Assembly (NCBI RefSeq): GCF_029962835.1
Contig: NC_080589.1
Span: forward strand, 17,939,586-18,003,585
DNA from: Magnolia sinica
Lineage: Eukaryota; Streptophyta; Magnoliopsida; Magnoliales; Magnoliaceae
Length of the DNA stretch: 64,000 nucleotides
Direction of reading: 5' to 3'
Below are positions 11,766-24,280 of the stretch, in pieces; position 1 is the stretch's first letter, and each line of letters opens with the position of its first letter. The notes beneath the pieces are model-generated. The model saw only the letters and a list, made by a program, of their open reading frames with translations, did no database searches and was not told where the DNA came from. Made by a program: the position numbers and the translations under genes.

Positions 11766-11937
11766 CCGTTTCAAGAGGGGATTGTGTTCCACCATGATGT
11801 ATTGATTTTATCCACGCCGTTCAACCATTTTTCCAGATCATTTCAATGTACGCACCCAAAAATGAGCCAGATCTAAGCTGAAATGGACCACAAAGTGAAG
11901 ATTTAAACACACACCATTAGAAACTTCTTGAGGGCCA

Positions 11938-12180
11938 CTTGGGCTTTGATCTACCTTATTTTTTTTTTAAGCTTATACTCTAAAATGATATTGATCATCC
12001 ACTTAGGCCTTAGAACTACCTTACTTTTCAGCTTATACTCTACAATGATATTGATCATCCACTTAGGCCTCGGAACCACCTTATTTTTTAGCTTATACTC
12101 TAAAATTATATGAAAAAATAGATTAATTGTTCATTTGGGCGTTAGATCTACCTTATTTTTGAGCCCATGCTCTAAAATGT
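11938..12180. repeat. 60-bp tandem repeat, about three copies plus a degenerate fourth
   Basis: The phrase GCTTATACTCTAAAATGATA followed by TTGATCATCCACTTAGG recurs with an exact 60-bp period (11941, 12001, 12061). Because 60 is a multiple of three, the repeat reads as a 20-residue peptide repeat; I regard that as incidental. Confidence 0.85.
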
Positions 12181-13208
12181 TTCGGAATAATATATTGAAC
12201 GCTAAAAGTAAACTAATACATCAAAGTGGGCCCCATGTAGCCCCTGCGGTGGACTGATTTCTTTCCAGCCGCTTCCCTCTCCGACCAAGAGGAGAAATGA
12301 TCATGCTCTCAAAGCACTTTTTAATTTATAGTGCTCTTAGTCTATAGTCTATTAGGAAGCCTCTGTTCAACTGAAAGCTGATATTTATGTTTTCCCTTCA
12401 TCTAGATTTGTGTCACATTAAGAAGAGGTTACATGACAAATAAACCTCACCATAGACCTTGACTAGAAAGGTTTCAACCATAGCTATTCAATCCTCACTG
12501 ATTTTTGTGGTGTGGTAACTTAAGCTCTGAATGTGCTTCATTTTTTTTTTTTTTTTCATGTTCTAAAATGATTTGAAAAAAATTAATGAAAGGTATGGAT
12601 CTAACACATGAATTATTGTAGGGCGAGAAAAGTTTCACAAATAGATGTGTTTTGTGAGCTGGTGTAATTGGGATGACATGTTCTGGGGACAAATGATGGC
12701 AAAAATTTAGAGTGCCTTCAGCACTCTCGTGGGAAACTGAAATCCTGGATTTGGGTTGAACTTCATGAGGATTTTAATTGGGACATGTACTTCCTTAAAA
12801 ATAATTAAAAAAAACATACATGGCCAGGAGAGATATACTTGTGCATGGGGTGATATGTAGTCCACAGATATGCCTGTGACAAATTCACTCCGTCGGTCTG
12901 TCCAAAAAACCACAATACCATAATAGGATAGGAAACAAAAATCAGGCAAATCCAAAACTCATATGGGCCACATCAAACTAAAAAGCAGAAATGAAAACCT
13001 CCACCCTTGAAACCTTCCATCCAAACCGTTCATAGGGTTATTACCACTCATGATAAAATGTAGGCACAAATATTAGCCTGATACAAAACTTTTGTTACCT
13101 TCAGGCACTCAATCCCCACTGTTTCATGTTGTATGGCCCACATGAGTTTTGGATCTGTCTCATTTTTAGATTCAAGTCTTACTATTGTCTTGCAAAATAG
13201 ATGGACGG
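12181..13208. other. Intergenic with dispersed-repeat pieces, no gene
   Basis: Copies of the GGATCTGxxTCATTTTT / CATATGGGCCACATCAAA family are visible at about 12490-12560 and 12950-13210. No other feature was recognised. Confidence 0.4.
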
Positions 13209-13450
13209 TGTAAGACCCGTATCGTAGCCCGTACTGTTCTGTAGGCTTCCGAGGTCCTCCCAATCAAATTCCGGCGACTCGCGATCTATAACCGATGTTT
13301 GCGCGTGACCCTGAGTTGCTTCTTATCGATCTGAGTCGGCTCAACCCGAGACTTGTATCCTTGTGACCGCGCCGTCGCTGCGGTTCCGATGCCGTGTCTT
13401 GCGCGCTAAGGCGATACCCGGGCCAAGAGATGTGGGCCTGTGTTCAGTTC
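13209..13450. mobile_element. GC-rich LTR terminus remnant
   Basis: Begins TGTAAGACCCGTATCGTAGC and is markedly more GC-rich than its surroundings. This start resembles Gypsy-type LTR ends in plants. It stops abruptly near 13450; no partner LTR or coding region is present. Confidence 0.35.
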
Positions 13451-14313
13451 GAGAAAAACACTGTGCATTGCAATCCTAAGAGAATCCATCACATCAAATG
13501 TCAAGTACATACAGAATGGTTTAGTTTGAGAAAGTAAAGTTGGAGAGCATTTAAAAAAATGGTGGGTAAAAGGTGGAGTTTATGGTTGTAAATTTCTCGG
13601 CATTGCCAGGTAAGACATAAAATTGAGAAATGTGAGCACTATAAGTTATAGGGTGCCACTACTTGCATTATTTTAATTGGACAATCCAATTGATTGATCA
13701 AGCTCTAAGAGCAAGGAAACAGTTCTTCTTCTTCTTCCTTTTTATTTATTTATATATTTATTTATTATTATTTTTTGTAGCTACGGAAAAAAAAAAAAAA
13801 CTCAATGATTTTATGGTGCGTGATTGACGTGGCCTTATTTTCTATAACCATTCTTTTCTTTCTTTCTTTTTTTTTTTCTAAGCAATCCATGATGGGTCCT
13901 AACAGATGATGGTTACCTTGAGGCCCTTGCATGAGAGGGCCTTGGAGAGGTCCAGCAAAGGGCTGGTGTGGTCCTTAGCCATGAATGGGAAAATGGCTAC
14001 ACGGGGCTCTTTGGAGTCCATGGGAAATGGGGTGTGTCAGTGGAGGTTGATTTGAGGTGACGGATATGTGAGGTTTTTATAGGGTTTAGCGGGTCATTAA
14101 GAGAAATTTATGACTGTGGACTCCACCTTTTATCCAGCGATTTTTATGAAGCAATACAAACTTAACATACGAACTCAGACCTGCTCGTACACGCAACGAA
14201 TTTGAGGACGAAACTACGCCTCCTCTCCACTGCGTTGCTTTCAGTCCCGTTTCTTTCACCCCTTTCCACTGCGTTGCTTTTACTATTGATTTCACTACCG
14301 TTTGGCCCACTAA

Positions 14314-14674
14314 AGGCTTGTTTGGCCAAGCAAATCCCATGGAATTAGGAGGGATGGGATGGATTGTAAGGTAATAATGGTGGTGTTAGTGGATTGGAAA
14401 AAGATCCAAGGGATTGCTATATCCCGGGACAAGTTCACTGGGTCTGTTTGGCACACCTGGCATATCCTGGGATTTTACCTTCCAATCCATCCAACCAAGG
14501 GATGGGATCAATTTTAAGGTAATGATGGTGATGTTAGTGGATTGTTTTAAGATCCATGGGATTGCTTATATCCCGAGACAACTTCAGCGGTCTGTTTGGC
14601 TCGTCATGCATATCCCGGGATATCGCGATCCCATCCCTCCTAATACCGTGGGATTGGTCCGGCCAAACAGGCCC
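14314..14674. mobile_element. Tourist/Harbinger-like MITE with TAA target duplication
   Basis: Termini AGGCTTGTTTGGCC and the inverse of GGCCAAACAGGCCC pair, and the similarity extends inward over ATCCCATGG.ATTAGGAGGGATGGGAT. TAA stands on each side (14311-14313 and 14675-14677). Internally there are two diverged direct copies of a GGGATTGCT.TATCCCG.GACAA block. A partial relative lies at 17000-17105. Confidence 0.65.
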
Positions 14675-15351
14675 TAAGAAAGATAAAAAAACCCATTTTC
14701 TGGAGCCCCTTTCCTTATCACTATTGGATTGCATCCTCTCCGTACATCAACATTTTGTCTTCTTTTAAAAATGGTCAGTCTAGTAAAGAAAGCACACACC
14801 ACAGGTATATTTTAAGCTTGCATCTGGGCTTTTAGTTCATCTATGTATACATCATCCGATGAACATGATGGATTACAAATAAAACATCATTGTGGGGCGT
14901 AACAAGCGAAATCGGATTGTATACTAAGTTACTCAGTATGTTCCTATTGTAGTGAGTAAACTCAGTTGGGCCCACATTGAATTTATGTAGTATATCCACA
15001 CCGTCCATCCATTTTTCCTTCTAATTTAAGGGGTTGAGCCCCAAATTGAAGCATATCAAAAGATCAAGTGGATCATACCACGGGAAACAGTGGGGATAAT
15101 GATTTCCACCATTGAAACTATAGTAGGCCTAACAGTGATGTTTGTTTATTATCAAACCTCTTCATAATATCATACAGACATGGATTAATAGAAAACACAA
15201 TTATAAGCTTGATCCAAAATTTCTGTGGCCCCTAAGAAATGATCAACAGTAGAAGTTTAATTCAAAATTATCATGTGGTGTTGTCCATTTGAACATTGGA
15301 TATGTTTAAATTATTATGTGGTGTTGTCCATCATGAAATTATCTGTTAAGT

Positions 15352-16085
15352 TTGCCCCTCCCAATTTCATGTTTGCCCCGCAGATTTTCTAGTTTGCCCC
15401 ACTCAATTTCATGTTTATCTCGCTTATTTTCTACTTTGCCCCACTTAATTTCATGTTTGCCCTGCTGAAATTCATTTTTGCCTCGCTTAATTTCATGTTT
15501 TCCCAGCTGAATTTCATGTTTCCCACGTGGAATTTCATGTTCCCCCCTTGAATTTATAGCTTGCCCCGCTCAATTTCATGTTTACCGCGCTGGATTTCTA
15601 GTTTGCCCCGCTGAATTTCATATTTGCCCCACTGAATTTCATGTTTGCCCTGCTGAATTTCATACTTCCCCCGCTAAATTTCATATTTGCCCTGCTCAAT
15701 TTCATGTTTATCCTGCTCAATTTCATGTTTGCCCCGCTGAATTTCTAGTTTGCCTCGCCGAATTTCATATTTGCCCCATTGAATTTCATGTTTCTCCTGC
15801 TAAATTTCATGTTTCCCTGCTCAATTTCATGCTTCCCTCGTTCAATTTCATGTTTCCCCTGCTCAATTTTTAATTTGCCTCGCTTAATTTCATGTTTGCC
15901 CCGCTCAATTTCATGTTTGCCTCGCTGATTTTCTAGTTTGCCTCGCTCAATTTCATGTTTGTCCTGCTGATTTTCTACTTTGCCCCGCTCAATTTCATGT
16001 TTGCCCCACTGAAATTCATGTTTGCCTCGCTGAAATTCAAGCTTCCCATGCAGAATTTCATGTTTGCCTCACTTATTTTCTAGTT
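15352..16085. repeat. 21-bp minisatellite block 1 (TTTGCCCCGCTCAATTTCATG type)
   Basis: About 35 diverged units of 21 bp. Variation is concentrated at CTCAA/CTGAA/CTGAT and CATG/CTAG. The unit length is divisible by three, so several frames stay open by chance. Confidence 0.92.
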
Positions 16086-16331
16086 GCAAGGTAATAGTGT
16101 ATGATAAATATGAAGTGATATGCATTCCTCTAGCCTTTGGTTTTAAAGCTTGGTGTTCAATCGAAAACCTGCATTTGTTTGTCAGATTATGAATGTTGTG
16201 TTCATTACTGTTCGTAGAGTGACAAACATACTGAATTTAATATTATATCACGTTTTTATGTTTATCGGTTTGCTGGACATGTAATTGGATGAAACTTTCT
16301 TAGTGACTCTGATAGTGTTTTTCCTATGCAG

Positions 16332-16590
16332 TCCCATATCCGAGTACTTGAATCAACTCCAGAGAACAAATCTGCACTTCTAATGGGTCTTGAATATCTA
16401 ATTGGCATTTCTTATGTTGATGACACTGAGGTTTTTAAGGTAGTCATGTTAACTGCATGCCTTCTTTTCTTTGTAATTGAGTTTGCATAGAGTCTTACCT
16501 TGTCTGCGTCAAATGCATGGATAGGTATGCTTGGATTACTGGAACTCTTTAGTCCTTGAGCTGTTTGAGGCACATCATAACCTTGACAAG
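16332..16590 (+). pseudogene. XPO1: Exportin-1 (XPO1/CRM1) gene fragment, two exons
   Basis: Exon A (16332-16439) follows a good acceptor (CTATGCAG) and reads HIRVLESTPENKSALLMGLE and then YLIGISYVDDTEVFK. Exon B (16525-16590) follows ATAG and reads VCLDYWNSLVLELFEAHHNL. These are consecutive segments of plant exportin-1, the nuclear-export receptor of about 1,075 residues. The frame is intact and the intron is kept, so this came from genomic DNA, not from an mRNA copy. Nothing else of the gene is visible and the match stops after EAHHNLDK. It is therefore a non-functional captured or relocated fragment, lying between two blocks of the same 21-bp minisatellite. Confidence 0.85.
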
Positions 16591-17214
16591 GGTCAGCTTT
16601 ATGAACCCTGTTTCACCAATTCATTCCTAACACCCTAGCCTTTGAAATGAGAATTCTCCTGATCACTTTATAAATGCTAATGTTCTAGTCAATCATCACC
16701 GCTATTGTGCCTAGAGTTTGGATACCACCATATGAGCTAATCAGCCAAGGACTGAAATTCAATTATCATTTCAATCCTTCCAGATTGTAAATGTGATTAT
16801 AACTCTCTACTTCCATGCTTTTAAGAAGAGAGTTCCATGCTGGTGGATTGAAGAGCACGAAGATCCTGCCTTAAGTTCCAACCATCTGTGTTGAAGATTT
16901 GGACTATCTAGTTGTCTAGACTGGATATCTGGGCCATATCAGGGATGCGGATTGATTTGAGGAAAGGTCAGGACCTTCTCAATGCCTGGATCAAAGGTCA
17001 GGACCTCCATGGGATTGCTATATCTCGGGACAGGTTCACCGAGTTTGTTTGGCATGCCCGTCATATTTCAGAATTTTACCTTCTAATCCCTTCCAATCCG
17101 TCCTACCAGTAAAATAGAGGCATAAGAATTACTAGTAATCATGTATGTGGACTAATAATCAATCATGTATGTAGACAAATAATCAATCATGGATAAGCTG
17201 AAATTGACTCGAGA

Positions 17215-17330
17215 AAGTTCTAAGTTTCCTCGCTGAATTGCAAGGTTCCCTCGCTCAATTTCTAGGTTCCCTCGCTCAATTACTAGGTTCCCTCACTCAA
17301 TACCTAGGTTCCCTTGCTGAATTACTAGGA
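17215..17330. repeat. Variant 21-bp minisatellite, about five units
   Basis: Units of the type TTCCCTCGCTCAATTTCTAGG, a derivative of the block at 15352. Confidence 0.8.
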
Positions 17331-17914
17331 AGGTTTTGATGATAAAATAAATAAAGAAGCTCCAGTGGTAAAGTAGATCACGCCACATGGTGGGGCTTGA
17401 ACACAACTTGCTAAAAACCTCTTTTAGGGGCTCAAGGAGTTTTGGATCAAGCTGATATTTTTATATTTTCCTTTTAACCAGGTTTACATTATTTTATGAA
17501 TAGGTTTAATGACAAATATATATCACAATGGCCTCTAAGAAGGTTTCAACAACAATATCATCATCATTACTGATTCTTGTGATGTGGGTGTGATTTACTT
17601 GTGTTTTTAATCTGCTTTCTTTTTAAGCTTGTGTTCTAAAATAATTTTCAAAATGAATGAACAACTTAAATAAAACACACATATTATAGCGGGCTTTATA
17701 AAAGTCCCTATTTGTTTGTTATCAAACCTGTTCATAAGATCATACAGACATGGATTAATAGAAAACACAATTACAAGCTTGATCTAAAACTTCTGTGGCC
17801 CCTAAGATTTGATCAACAGTAAAAGTTCAATTCAAAATTTTCATGTGGTGTGGTCCATTTGAACATTGGATACGTTTAGATTTTTGGGCTCAAGTCATAA
17901 AATTTTCCGTTAAG

Positions 17915-18360
17915 TTTACCTCGCTGATTTTCTAATTTGCCCCGCTCAATTTCATGTTTGCCCCGCTGATTTTCTAGTTTGCCCCACTCAATTTCATGTT
18001 TGCCCTGCTCAATTCCATGTTTGCCCCGCTCAATTCCATATTTGCCCTGCTGAATTTTATACTTGCCCCGCTCAACTTTCAGTTTGCCCCGCTCAATTCC
18101 ATGTTTGCCCCGCTCAATTCCATGTTTGCCCTGCTGAATTTCATGTTTGTCCTGCTCAATTTCATTTTTACCCCTACCTGACCCAAATACATGTACATGT
18201 GATTATTCTTACCCCGCTCAACTTTCTGTTTGCCCCGCTGAATTTCTGTCAGCCATTAACAGTAGGGCCCATTGGATGCTCCCTCCCTCCCTCTCTCTAT
18301 ACAAGACTATTGTTTGGATGCTTGCCCCGCTCAATTTCATGTTTACCCCACTCAAGACCA
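17915..18360. repeat. 21-bp minisatellite block 2
   Basis: About 17 units of the TTTGCCCCGCTCAATTxCATG type, interrupted near 18175-18320 by unrelated sequence. Confidence 0.88.
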
Positions 18361-18975
18361 TGACAACCTAAGTGAACTAACCCCATCTCAAGTTGGGCCA
18401 GTTGATCCAAACAAAAGTTGTAGTGAGGGGTAGGTTGGGTTGGGTTGAGGGCAACCTGAGCCCAATATGACATCTAGATAACCCAACATATAAGTTGTGA
18501 AACCTGAAGAGAAAAATTACAATGATTTGTAAATCAGTTGTTTTTGTCATTCCTTTGAATTTCAGATGTTCCAATTGTGCAACTATACAGTTCCTTGTTT
18601 GATATTTATTTGTCAACACATCAACGAACAATATCTTCAATAGGATGTATCAGCGATACAAGTAGGCACTAATTTTAAGTAGGGAGGTGGACCCAAATTT
18701 ACAAATGTCATGTGAGACTCAACCATGGATAGACTTTCAACTAGTATCAAGTTCAATTTTCGTGTTGTAGAAAGTCACATGATCCACTACTTCCAACCTC
18801 TTGTGATGAGTGCAATCAAACAATCGATGAACTGATCTTCTATTGAGCTGTGTACTTCGTATTTTCTGCAAATGTTTAATGTGGTTAACTGCTCAATGTG
18901 TGTTTAATGTGGTTAACTGCTCAATCTATACAACGTTCTTCAATTTTCTTTTATGGTTGTTGGTCTCTCTTGTAG

Positions 18976-19447
18976 GAATACTTGGTTCCTTAAAAATACG
19001 TACAAACAATGAGACAGTCCATGCTAAATTGATGTCTGGTTTCTTCTTACGATCAAGTTTGTGAAGTGTTCATGAAAGAGATTGGAAGTATGCCACACGA
19101 ATTATGTTCTTTTTCTTTCATTGTTTGTTAAATTCTTTATTCATATCATCATGCGTACATGAGAGTTTCTTCGTTAATATTTTTTTCTCACCAAAATACA
19201 TAGCCAAAACTTCCCTGTTCTTGTCTTTGATCTTTTTTCCTTCTTTTTATTTATTTATTTATTTATTGTGAAGAGTAGTTTTATAGATTGATTAAATGCT
19301 CAATTGGTGCAAAACTTGCCAGCTGAATGAAGCAATCTTTTTACGAAATTGATTTTTGTTGAGTTTGATCTTGTTCCACTAGCAAGTGCTTCCCTCACAA
19401 AGGTTCATGTTACTCACATGTATGATGGCAAAAAAATTGTTGTAAAG
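18976..19447 (+). pseudogene. ABC1/UbiB-family kinase (ABC1K) gene fragment, two exons, broken
   Basis: The segment from 18976 (after the acceptor TTGTAG) reads EYLVP, stop, KYVQTMRQSMLN, stop, CLVSSYDQVCEVFMKEIG. The second, from about 19352 to 19447 before GTAATT, reads IFVEFDLVPLASASLTKVHV and THMYDGKKIVVK. This matches the N-terminal kinase region of plant ABC1 atypical kinases, including the Ala-rich loop that replaces the glycine-rich loop (ASASL.KVH) and the VxVK lysine. Two in-frame stops (TAA, TGA) and the absence of the remaining exons make it a pseudogene. Introns are retained, so it is a DNA-level fragment. Confidence 0.78.
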
Positions 19448-19639
19448 GTAATTTTTTGGCGTTCTTCCATTTGTGTAAGAAGATGTTGCCCATGAAGCTC
19501 AGATGGGCAAAACATTGCCTTTTAAGGTTACGTTCTTTATGGTGTCCTAATGCTTTGTTTCTTTGTGCTTTTTTTTTTTTTTTTTGGTTTTGTTTTGTTT
19601 TATTTATTTATTTTTGCATTAGGTGTGAAGAAGAAAGTT

Positions 19640-20640
19640 GATAAAGAAATAGTACTTGTTGGGAAAAGAGAGGAGAAAATGATCGTAGACCTATGGCTAC
19701 AGATTATAACCGTAACGATAGATTATTGATAATATCGAAGATGAATGCCACATTGTCTAGCAACAAAATCGAAAAATGGATGAATTTTCGATAATATCGA
19801 GATATGTTCGATAGTATCGAGCACAAGTTGTGACTATTGGGTTTAAACCCAATTGGTGCGACCCTTGGGCTTCAAAAGATACAGCTTTTCAAAATAAAAT
19901 ATGAAATGATGCAATCTTTCAGACTTAAATGAAAAGAAACATCCATAGGGCACCTATGGCCACAGTTATAGCCCATCCCAATGGATATTTTGAAATACTA
20001 AATTATTTTAAAATAATTTAAAATACAACAAGAAGTCCGTGCGGGTCAGGAGTATTTTGGGAAGGTAAAAAGAAGTGAGTTTAAGCGGGTAAATGGGCCA
20101 TAAATGGGTCGTACAGTTGGAAATTTCTCCTTAGAATATTTAAAATAGAAATGATTTATTGGGCTGTATGGGAACCTTCCGATGCACCTAGTTTAATTTG
20201 TATTCATTGGCATCCGCATTAACAATCTGAACCGTCCATTATGTTCAGTCCACAAAATGTCCTTCATTTTGAAGATCTCACGTCAATCCAACGGTCGTGA
20301 GAATTCTCATATAGAACTATCTCTTCTAACAATCATGTACATTCTTTTTCATGCCACTAACTGGATGGTTTGGATCATCTGATCAGCATGATTTTTCAGG
20401 GCAGCATATGGAGAGTGCACTGGACTCAATGGACGGTCCAAATAGGTGATATGGATGCTACCGAGTCCTGACAAAGAAATATATTTACGGAAGAAGCATA
20501 AAGTGTACGTTATTCATCGAGCACTGTATCTCCGCACAAGTGGCACATGTATATTACATCTGGACGGTTGATCTGTTGAGCCCTACCATGGATTGAGCAT
20601 AACCCAAAATTCACACTATTTCAGTTGATCCTTACCCCTA
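19640..20640. repeat. Repeat debris including a foldback MITE near 20205-20460
   Basis: GCATCCGCATTAACAATCTG and AACCGTCCAT pair with the inverse of ATGGACGGTCCAAATAGGTG/ATATGGATGC. Upstream, ATCGATAATATCGA-type repeats occur at 19720-19830. No gene recognised. Confidence 0.45.
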
Positions 20641-20939
20641 GCTGGTGTACTTCTTACGGTCCTGCTTGGATTATTTGTGGAAAGCATTGGAAAGGAATTA
20701 TTATTTTTCGGACATCTTAATTCCAAAAAATTAATGAAAATTGGCTTTGTTTTTAAATAAAATTTTCTTTAAAATTTTAAATAATTTCTGCAAATCATCA
20801 AAAGCTAAAATTTAAAATTTTCTTATTTTCTATGTTTGTTTTTAAAATTAAGATCTATTTTAAAATTTATTGCTTGGTAAAATTAAAAAAATTCTTGAGA
20901 AAATTTTTATACCAGATTGCTCTTGTTCGATTACATCAG

Positions 20940-21093
20940 CAATGGGAGTTTGGCTGGATTGCTGGCACATGTGGGTGGTTAAGTTTAATGGTGTTACACA
21001 TGACACATTAGCACATTTGACACATGTGAGCACTTGAAGGAGATGGTGGCACATGTGCATATAGGCACATTGGCACATGTGGCATGTTGTCAC
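20940..21093. repeat. CACATGTG-rich degenerate repeat, left part
   Basis: Repeated GGCACATGTG/GCACATTTG words, directly continued at 24831 on the other side of the hAT-type element. Confidence 0.7.
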
Positions 21094-21364
21094 TAGGGCT
21101 GTACACGAGTCAAGCCGAGCTCGAAAAGCTCGCTCGATTCGACTCGATTTAGCTCTTATTGACTTGGCTTGAAAGGCCGATTCAAGGCAAGTCAAGCTTC
21201 TTATGAACTAACTCGTTTTGAAAACGAGTTGAGTTCGAGCATAGTGCATATCAACTTTGACTCGACTCGAACCCGACTCGACTCAAAGCTCGAGCTCGAG
21301 CTCCACTCGACTTGACTTAAACCCGACTCAACTTGAGGCTTGAGCTCAAGCTCAACTCGACTCG

Positions 21365-21389
21365 ATATATATATATATATATATATATT
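21365..21389. repeat. (TA)n microsatellite
   Basis: AT run at the junction between hAT and Gypsy-derived sequence. Confidence 0.9.
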
Positions 21390-21403
21390 AAAAATTACTT
21401 AAC

Positions 21404-22633
21404 TGATTGCTTACCTCAAAGTGCAGAGGTTCGTAAGTAATATCCTGTGAATACAGGGTCGATCCCACAGGGAGATGAATTGTAAGAATGAGAAAATCAA
21501 ATGTAAAATTAATTAAGTAATGGAAACTAAATAAATGAAATGATTTTGAAGGTTTTGAATGTATGAAATTCAATTAATTTGAAAATAACACCCAATCTTC
21601 AAAGTTTCACACATAGGTTAATATTCCAAAATCATGATGACTTGGATAACACAACTAAGATCCAAGCACTATGGTCGGCCTAATCGGAAAATAAAACAAT
21701 TTAAATATTTTAAATAAATGATATAAAAGATTAGAAAATCATGGATCTGCACCATTGATATATATTCTCAAGCTCCAGTGATTTTAAGCATTCAATATTT
21801 ATGACATAATGAATCAAAAAAATGTAACAGGTTGAGAACCTCTCCTATCTAGGAAATCTAATTGATCCAGGGTAAGCCTATCCATCAATGTGGATCTCAT
21901 ATGATGGAAACATATGGATCTCATAGTACGATTAAAAAAAACTAAACCTAAACAATTGATAACATACATACACCATTCATATCATCATTAAAAACAATCA
22001 ATCATTAATACTTAAAGAATTATTAAACCCATGTGCTTCCCTTCTAACTTGGGCTAGAGGGAACTTAGAAAAATATAATTAGAATAGAGAAAGAAAGCAA
22101 CCAGAAATAAGTAAATGCAAATAGAAAAATCTAAAAGAAAAAAATAATTTATAAAATTTAAATAAAATTGAAAACCCTTTAAAAACCCTAAATCTTGCTC
22201 TTGGATGCTTTGAATGATGCTTAGGAAAGTCATGGGAAGTCCTATTTATAAATGGGGAACTCCAATTTTTGTACAACATTGGAAAACTCTAGAAACTGCC
22301 TCAAATTTACATAGTTTCCTAAAATAGACTTATCGCTGCACATTTTGTTTAAAATAGATTTTCCGCTGCGCAGTTTTCCAAAATAGACTTCAGAACTTCA
22401 TAATACACTTTTTTAGGACGAGTTTATGATTCTTCAATCTTGGTCTCCTAAGATCTATTCCTTGCCTTGGTGATTCTTAAGCATCAAATCCATGCTTTTA
22501 TCACCCTTTTTCAATCCAAGCTCTTAAATTCATCTTGCAACACATATATGAGTAAAATAAAATATTAAGCTGATTCATGTTCATAAAACCAAGATATAAA
22601 TGGGAGAAATTATGCAATATTTAAGTCTCAACA
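21404..22633 (-). mobile_element. Gypsy-type 3' LTR nested in the hAT element
   Basis: Plus-strand TGATTGCTTACC to CTCAACA forms the TG...CA ends. It contains the GGTCGATCCCACAGGGA phrase typical of plant Gypsy LTRs. Immediately beyond 22633 is a CCCCTAACCAGC tract, a polypurine tract on the minus strand. The closely similar junction at 62708 supports the boundary. The left boundary is less certain. Confidence 0.55.
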
Positions 22634-23946
22634 CACCCCTAACCAGCATTTTGCTAGTCTCAAGCAAAATAAGCGAAGAGAAATAAAAATAAGAATAAAA
22701 ACTAATTTTAGAAAAAATGAAAAAAATGCTAACTACACTACTTTCGCAGGTAATCTCGATTGCATTTAGCATATGCAACAAGCCTTTAAACCCTTAGGTC
22801 TCTCCTAGTGAATGAGTTATAGTCTCGTGAGGGTTTTCAGAAATGTTACCCATAAACATTTAAAACATGAAAAATAGTTCAACACTCAGAAATTTATACA
22901 ATTATGCTTCCATTCATCATATGAATTCTAAAACAAAATAATACTCACCTTAAGTCTGAAGTTATTTAGAATCTCAATTTCCTAATCCATTACATCCTTG
23001 AGTTCAGAGACCTAATCAAAATTTAGAATAGTTATGATCCAATATACTTAGGTGCTCCGTAACACTAGTCTAAATTTGAGAAATATGTATATTCCCTATC
23101 CTAACTCCTTTCAATCATCCCAAGAATATGAAATATCTAGTTATCTCATTTTCTTCATGACATTTCTTCTTTTATTATCATATCCTCATTATTATAGACC
23201 CCCCTTAGATGAAGATTCCCATCAGGTTTGGTTCATAACATAAGGTATCGTACTTGTAATGGTAATAGTAATGTATACTTAGGTATCCTTACTTCAGATT
23301 ACTGACACAATTGTTATAGTCATTGCATTCATGCTCTATAATAAAATTTTCTTTTTCCACCACTTTTTTTTCTTCAATATTATCTCTTATAAGCATATAT
23401 CAATGTTACTAGTTCATCGAACCTTGTTTGAATCAAAATTTGTTATTCTAGTTCACATATCACATTCCTCACTTAGTTAGCTAGGGTGTATTGTGAATTC
23501 AGTACATCAAATTACAACTCACTTTAAACTAGTGATTAGATAATTGAACTCAAGTCTATAATTTTCAGTTATCAGAATTTTGACTACTGTCAACCTAGAC
23601 TAAGTATTAATTTTGCCTTTGGAATTCGCATAATATCATGTTCACATTCTTGTATATAAATATATTATTTTGAAAATGTTGAAAAAAATTCCCCATAAAC
23701 CTAAAAAAAACAAAGGAAATAAATTGAATTGAATTTTTTTTTTAAAAAATCACATGGATAACTATCTACACCTCCCAACCTAAAATCTATATTGTTCCTA
23801 ATGTCATGATAATGTAATGCAGAGAACAATAAAAATAAAAGAAAGGGTGGATAGTACCTACTATGAAGAACTCACTTGCTAGGTGACACTAAAAAAAATT
23901 GAATATGATACAAATCCTACATAAATGCTCTATCAGACTAGGAGAA

Positions 23947-24237
23947 TCAATCTGAATATTCTGGCTCATGAAGAGGGACAGACTCCTCTCCTAAATGAAA
24001 GTTTTCCACATAAGGCTTCAATCTCTGACCATTAACCTTGTACATATTGTCATTATGTAGATTCTCAATTTCAATAACCCCATGAGTATAAACATTCTTT
24101 AGAATGAAGGGGCCTTTCCATCTTGATCTTAATTTTCCTGGAAAGAACTGTAGACGGGAACTATACAATAGGACCTTTTGCTGAGGTTTGAAATTCTTCC
24201 TCATGATGTTTTTATCATGAAAAGCTTTAGTCCTCAT
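23947..24237 (-). pseudogene. Ty3/Gypsy polyprotein C-terminal fragment (end of integrase)
   Basis: The open frame of 96 residues reads KAFHDKNIMRKNFKPQQKVL and LQFFPGKLRSRWKGPF, ending in KVNGQRLKPY. This is the conserved tail of plant Gypsy integrases after the catalytic core. The catalytic core, reverse transcriptase and protease are missing because the element is cut off near 24240. Residues HDK...GPF...LKPY are well kept, so truncation was probably not ancient. It shares non-coding 3' sequence with the Gypsy element at 62709-64000. Confidence 0.75.
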
Positions 24238-24255
24238 CTATTGAGCGAGCACTCA

Positions 24256-24280
24256 TCTCTCTCTCTCTCTCTCTCTCTCT
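24256..24280. repeat. (CT)n microsatellite
   Basis: Perfect CT run at the Gypsy/hAT junction. Confidence 0.9.

Larger units (their letters stand above)
15139..17930. repeat. Direct duplication about 2.57 kb apart (15139-15360 and 17709-17930)
   Basis: TTTGTTTATTATCAAACCTC and the following ~200 bp recur with few changes at 17709. Each copy leads into a 21-bp minisatellite block, so a repeat-plus-minisatellite unit was duplicated on either side of the XPO1 fragment. Confidence 0.8.

Noticed and set aside
17996-18181. Open frame with a heptapeptide repeat (MFALLNS/MFAPLNS)
   Set aside because: It is the translation of the 21-bp minisatellite, which stays open in frame because 21 is divisible by three. 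No start context or neighbouring exons.
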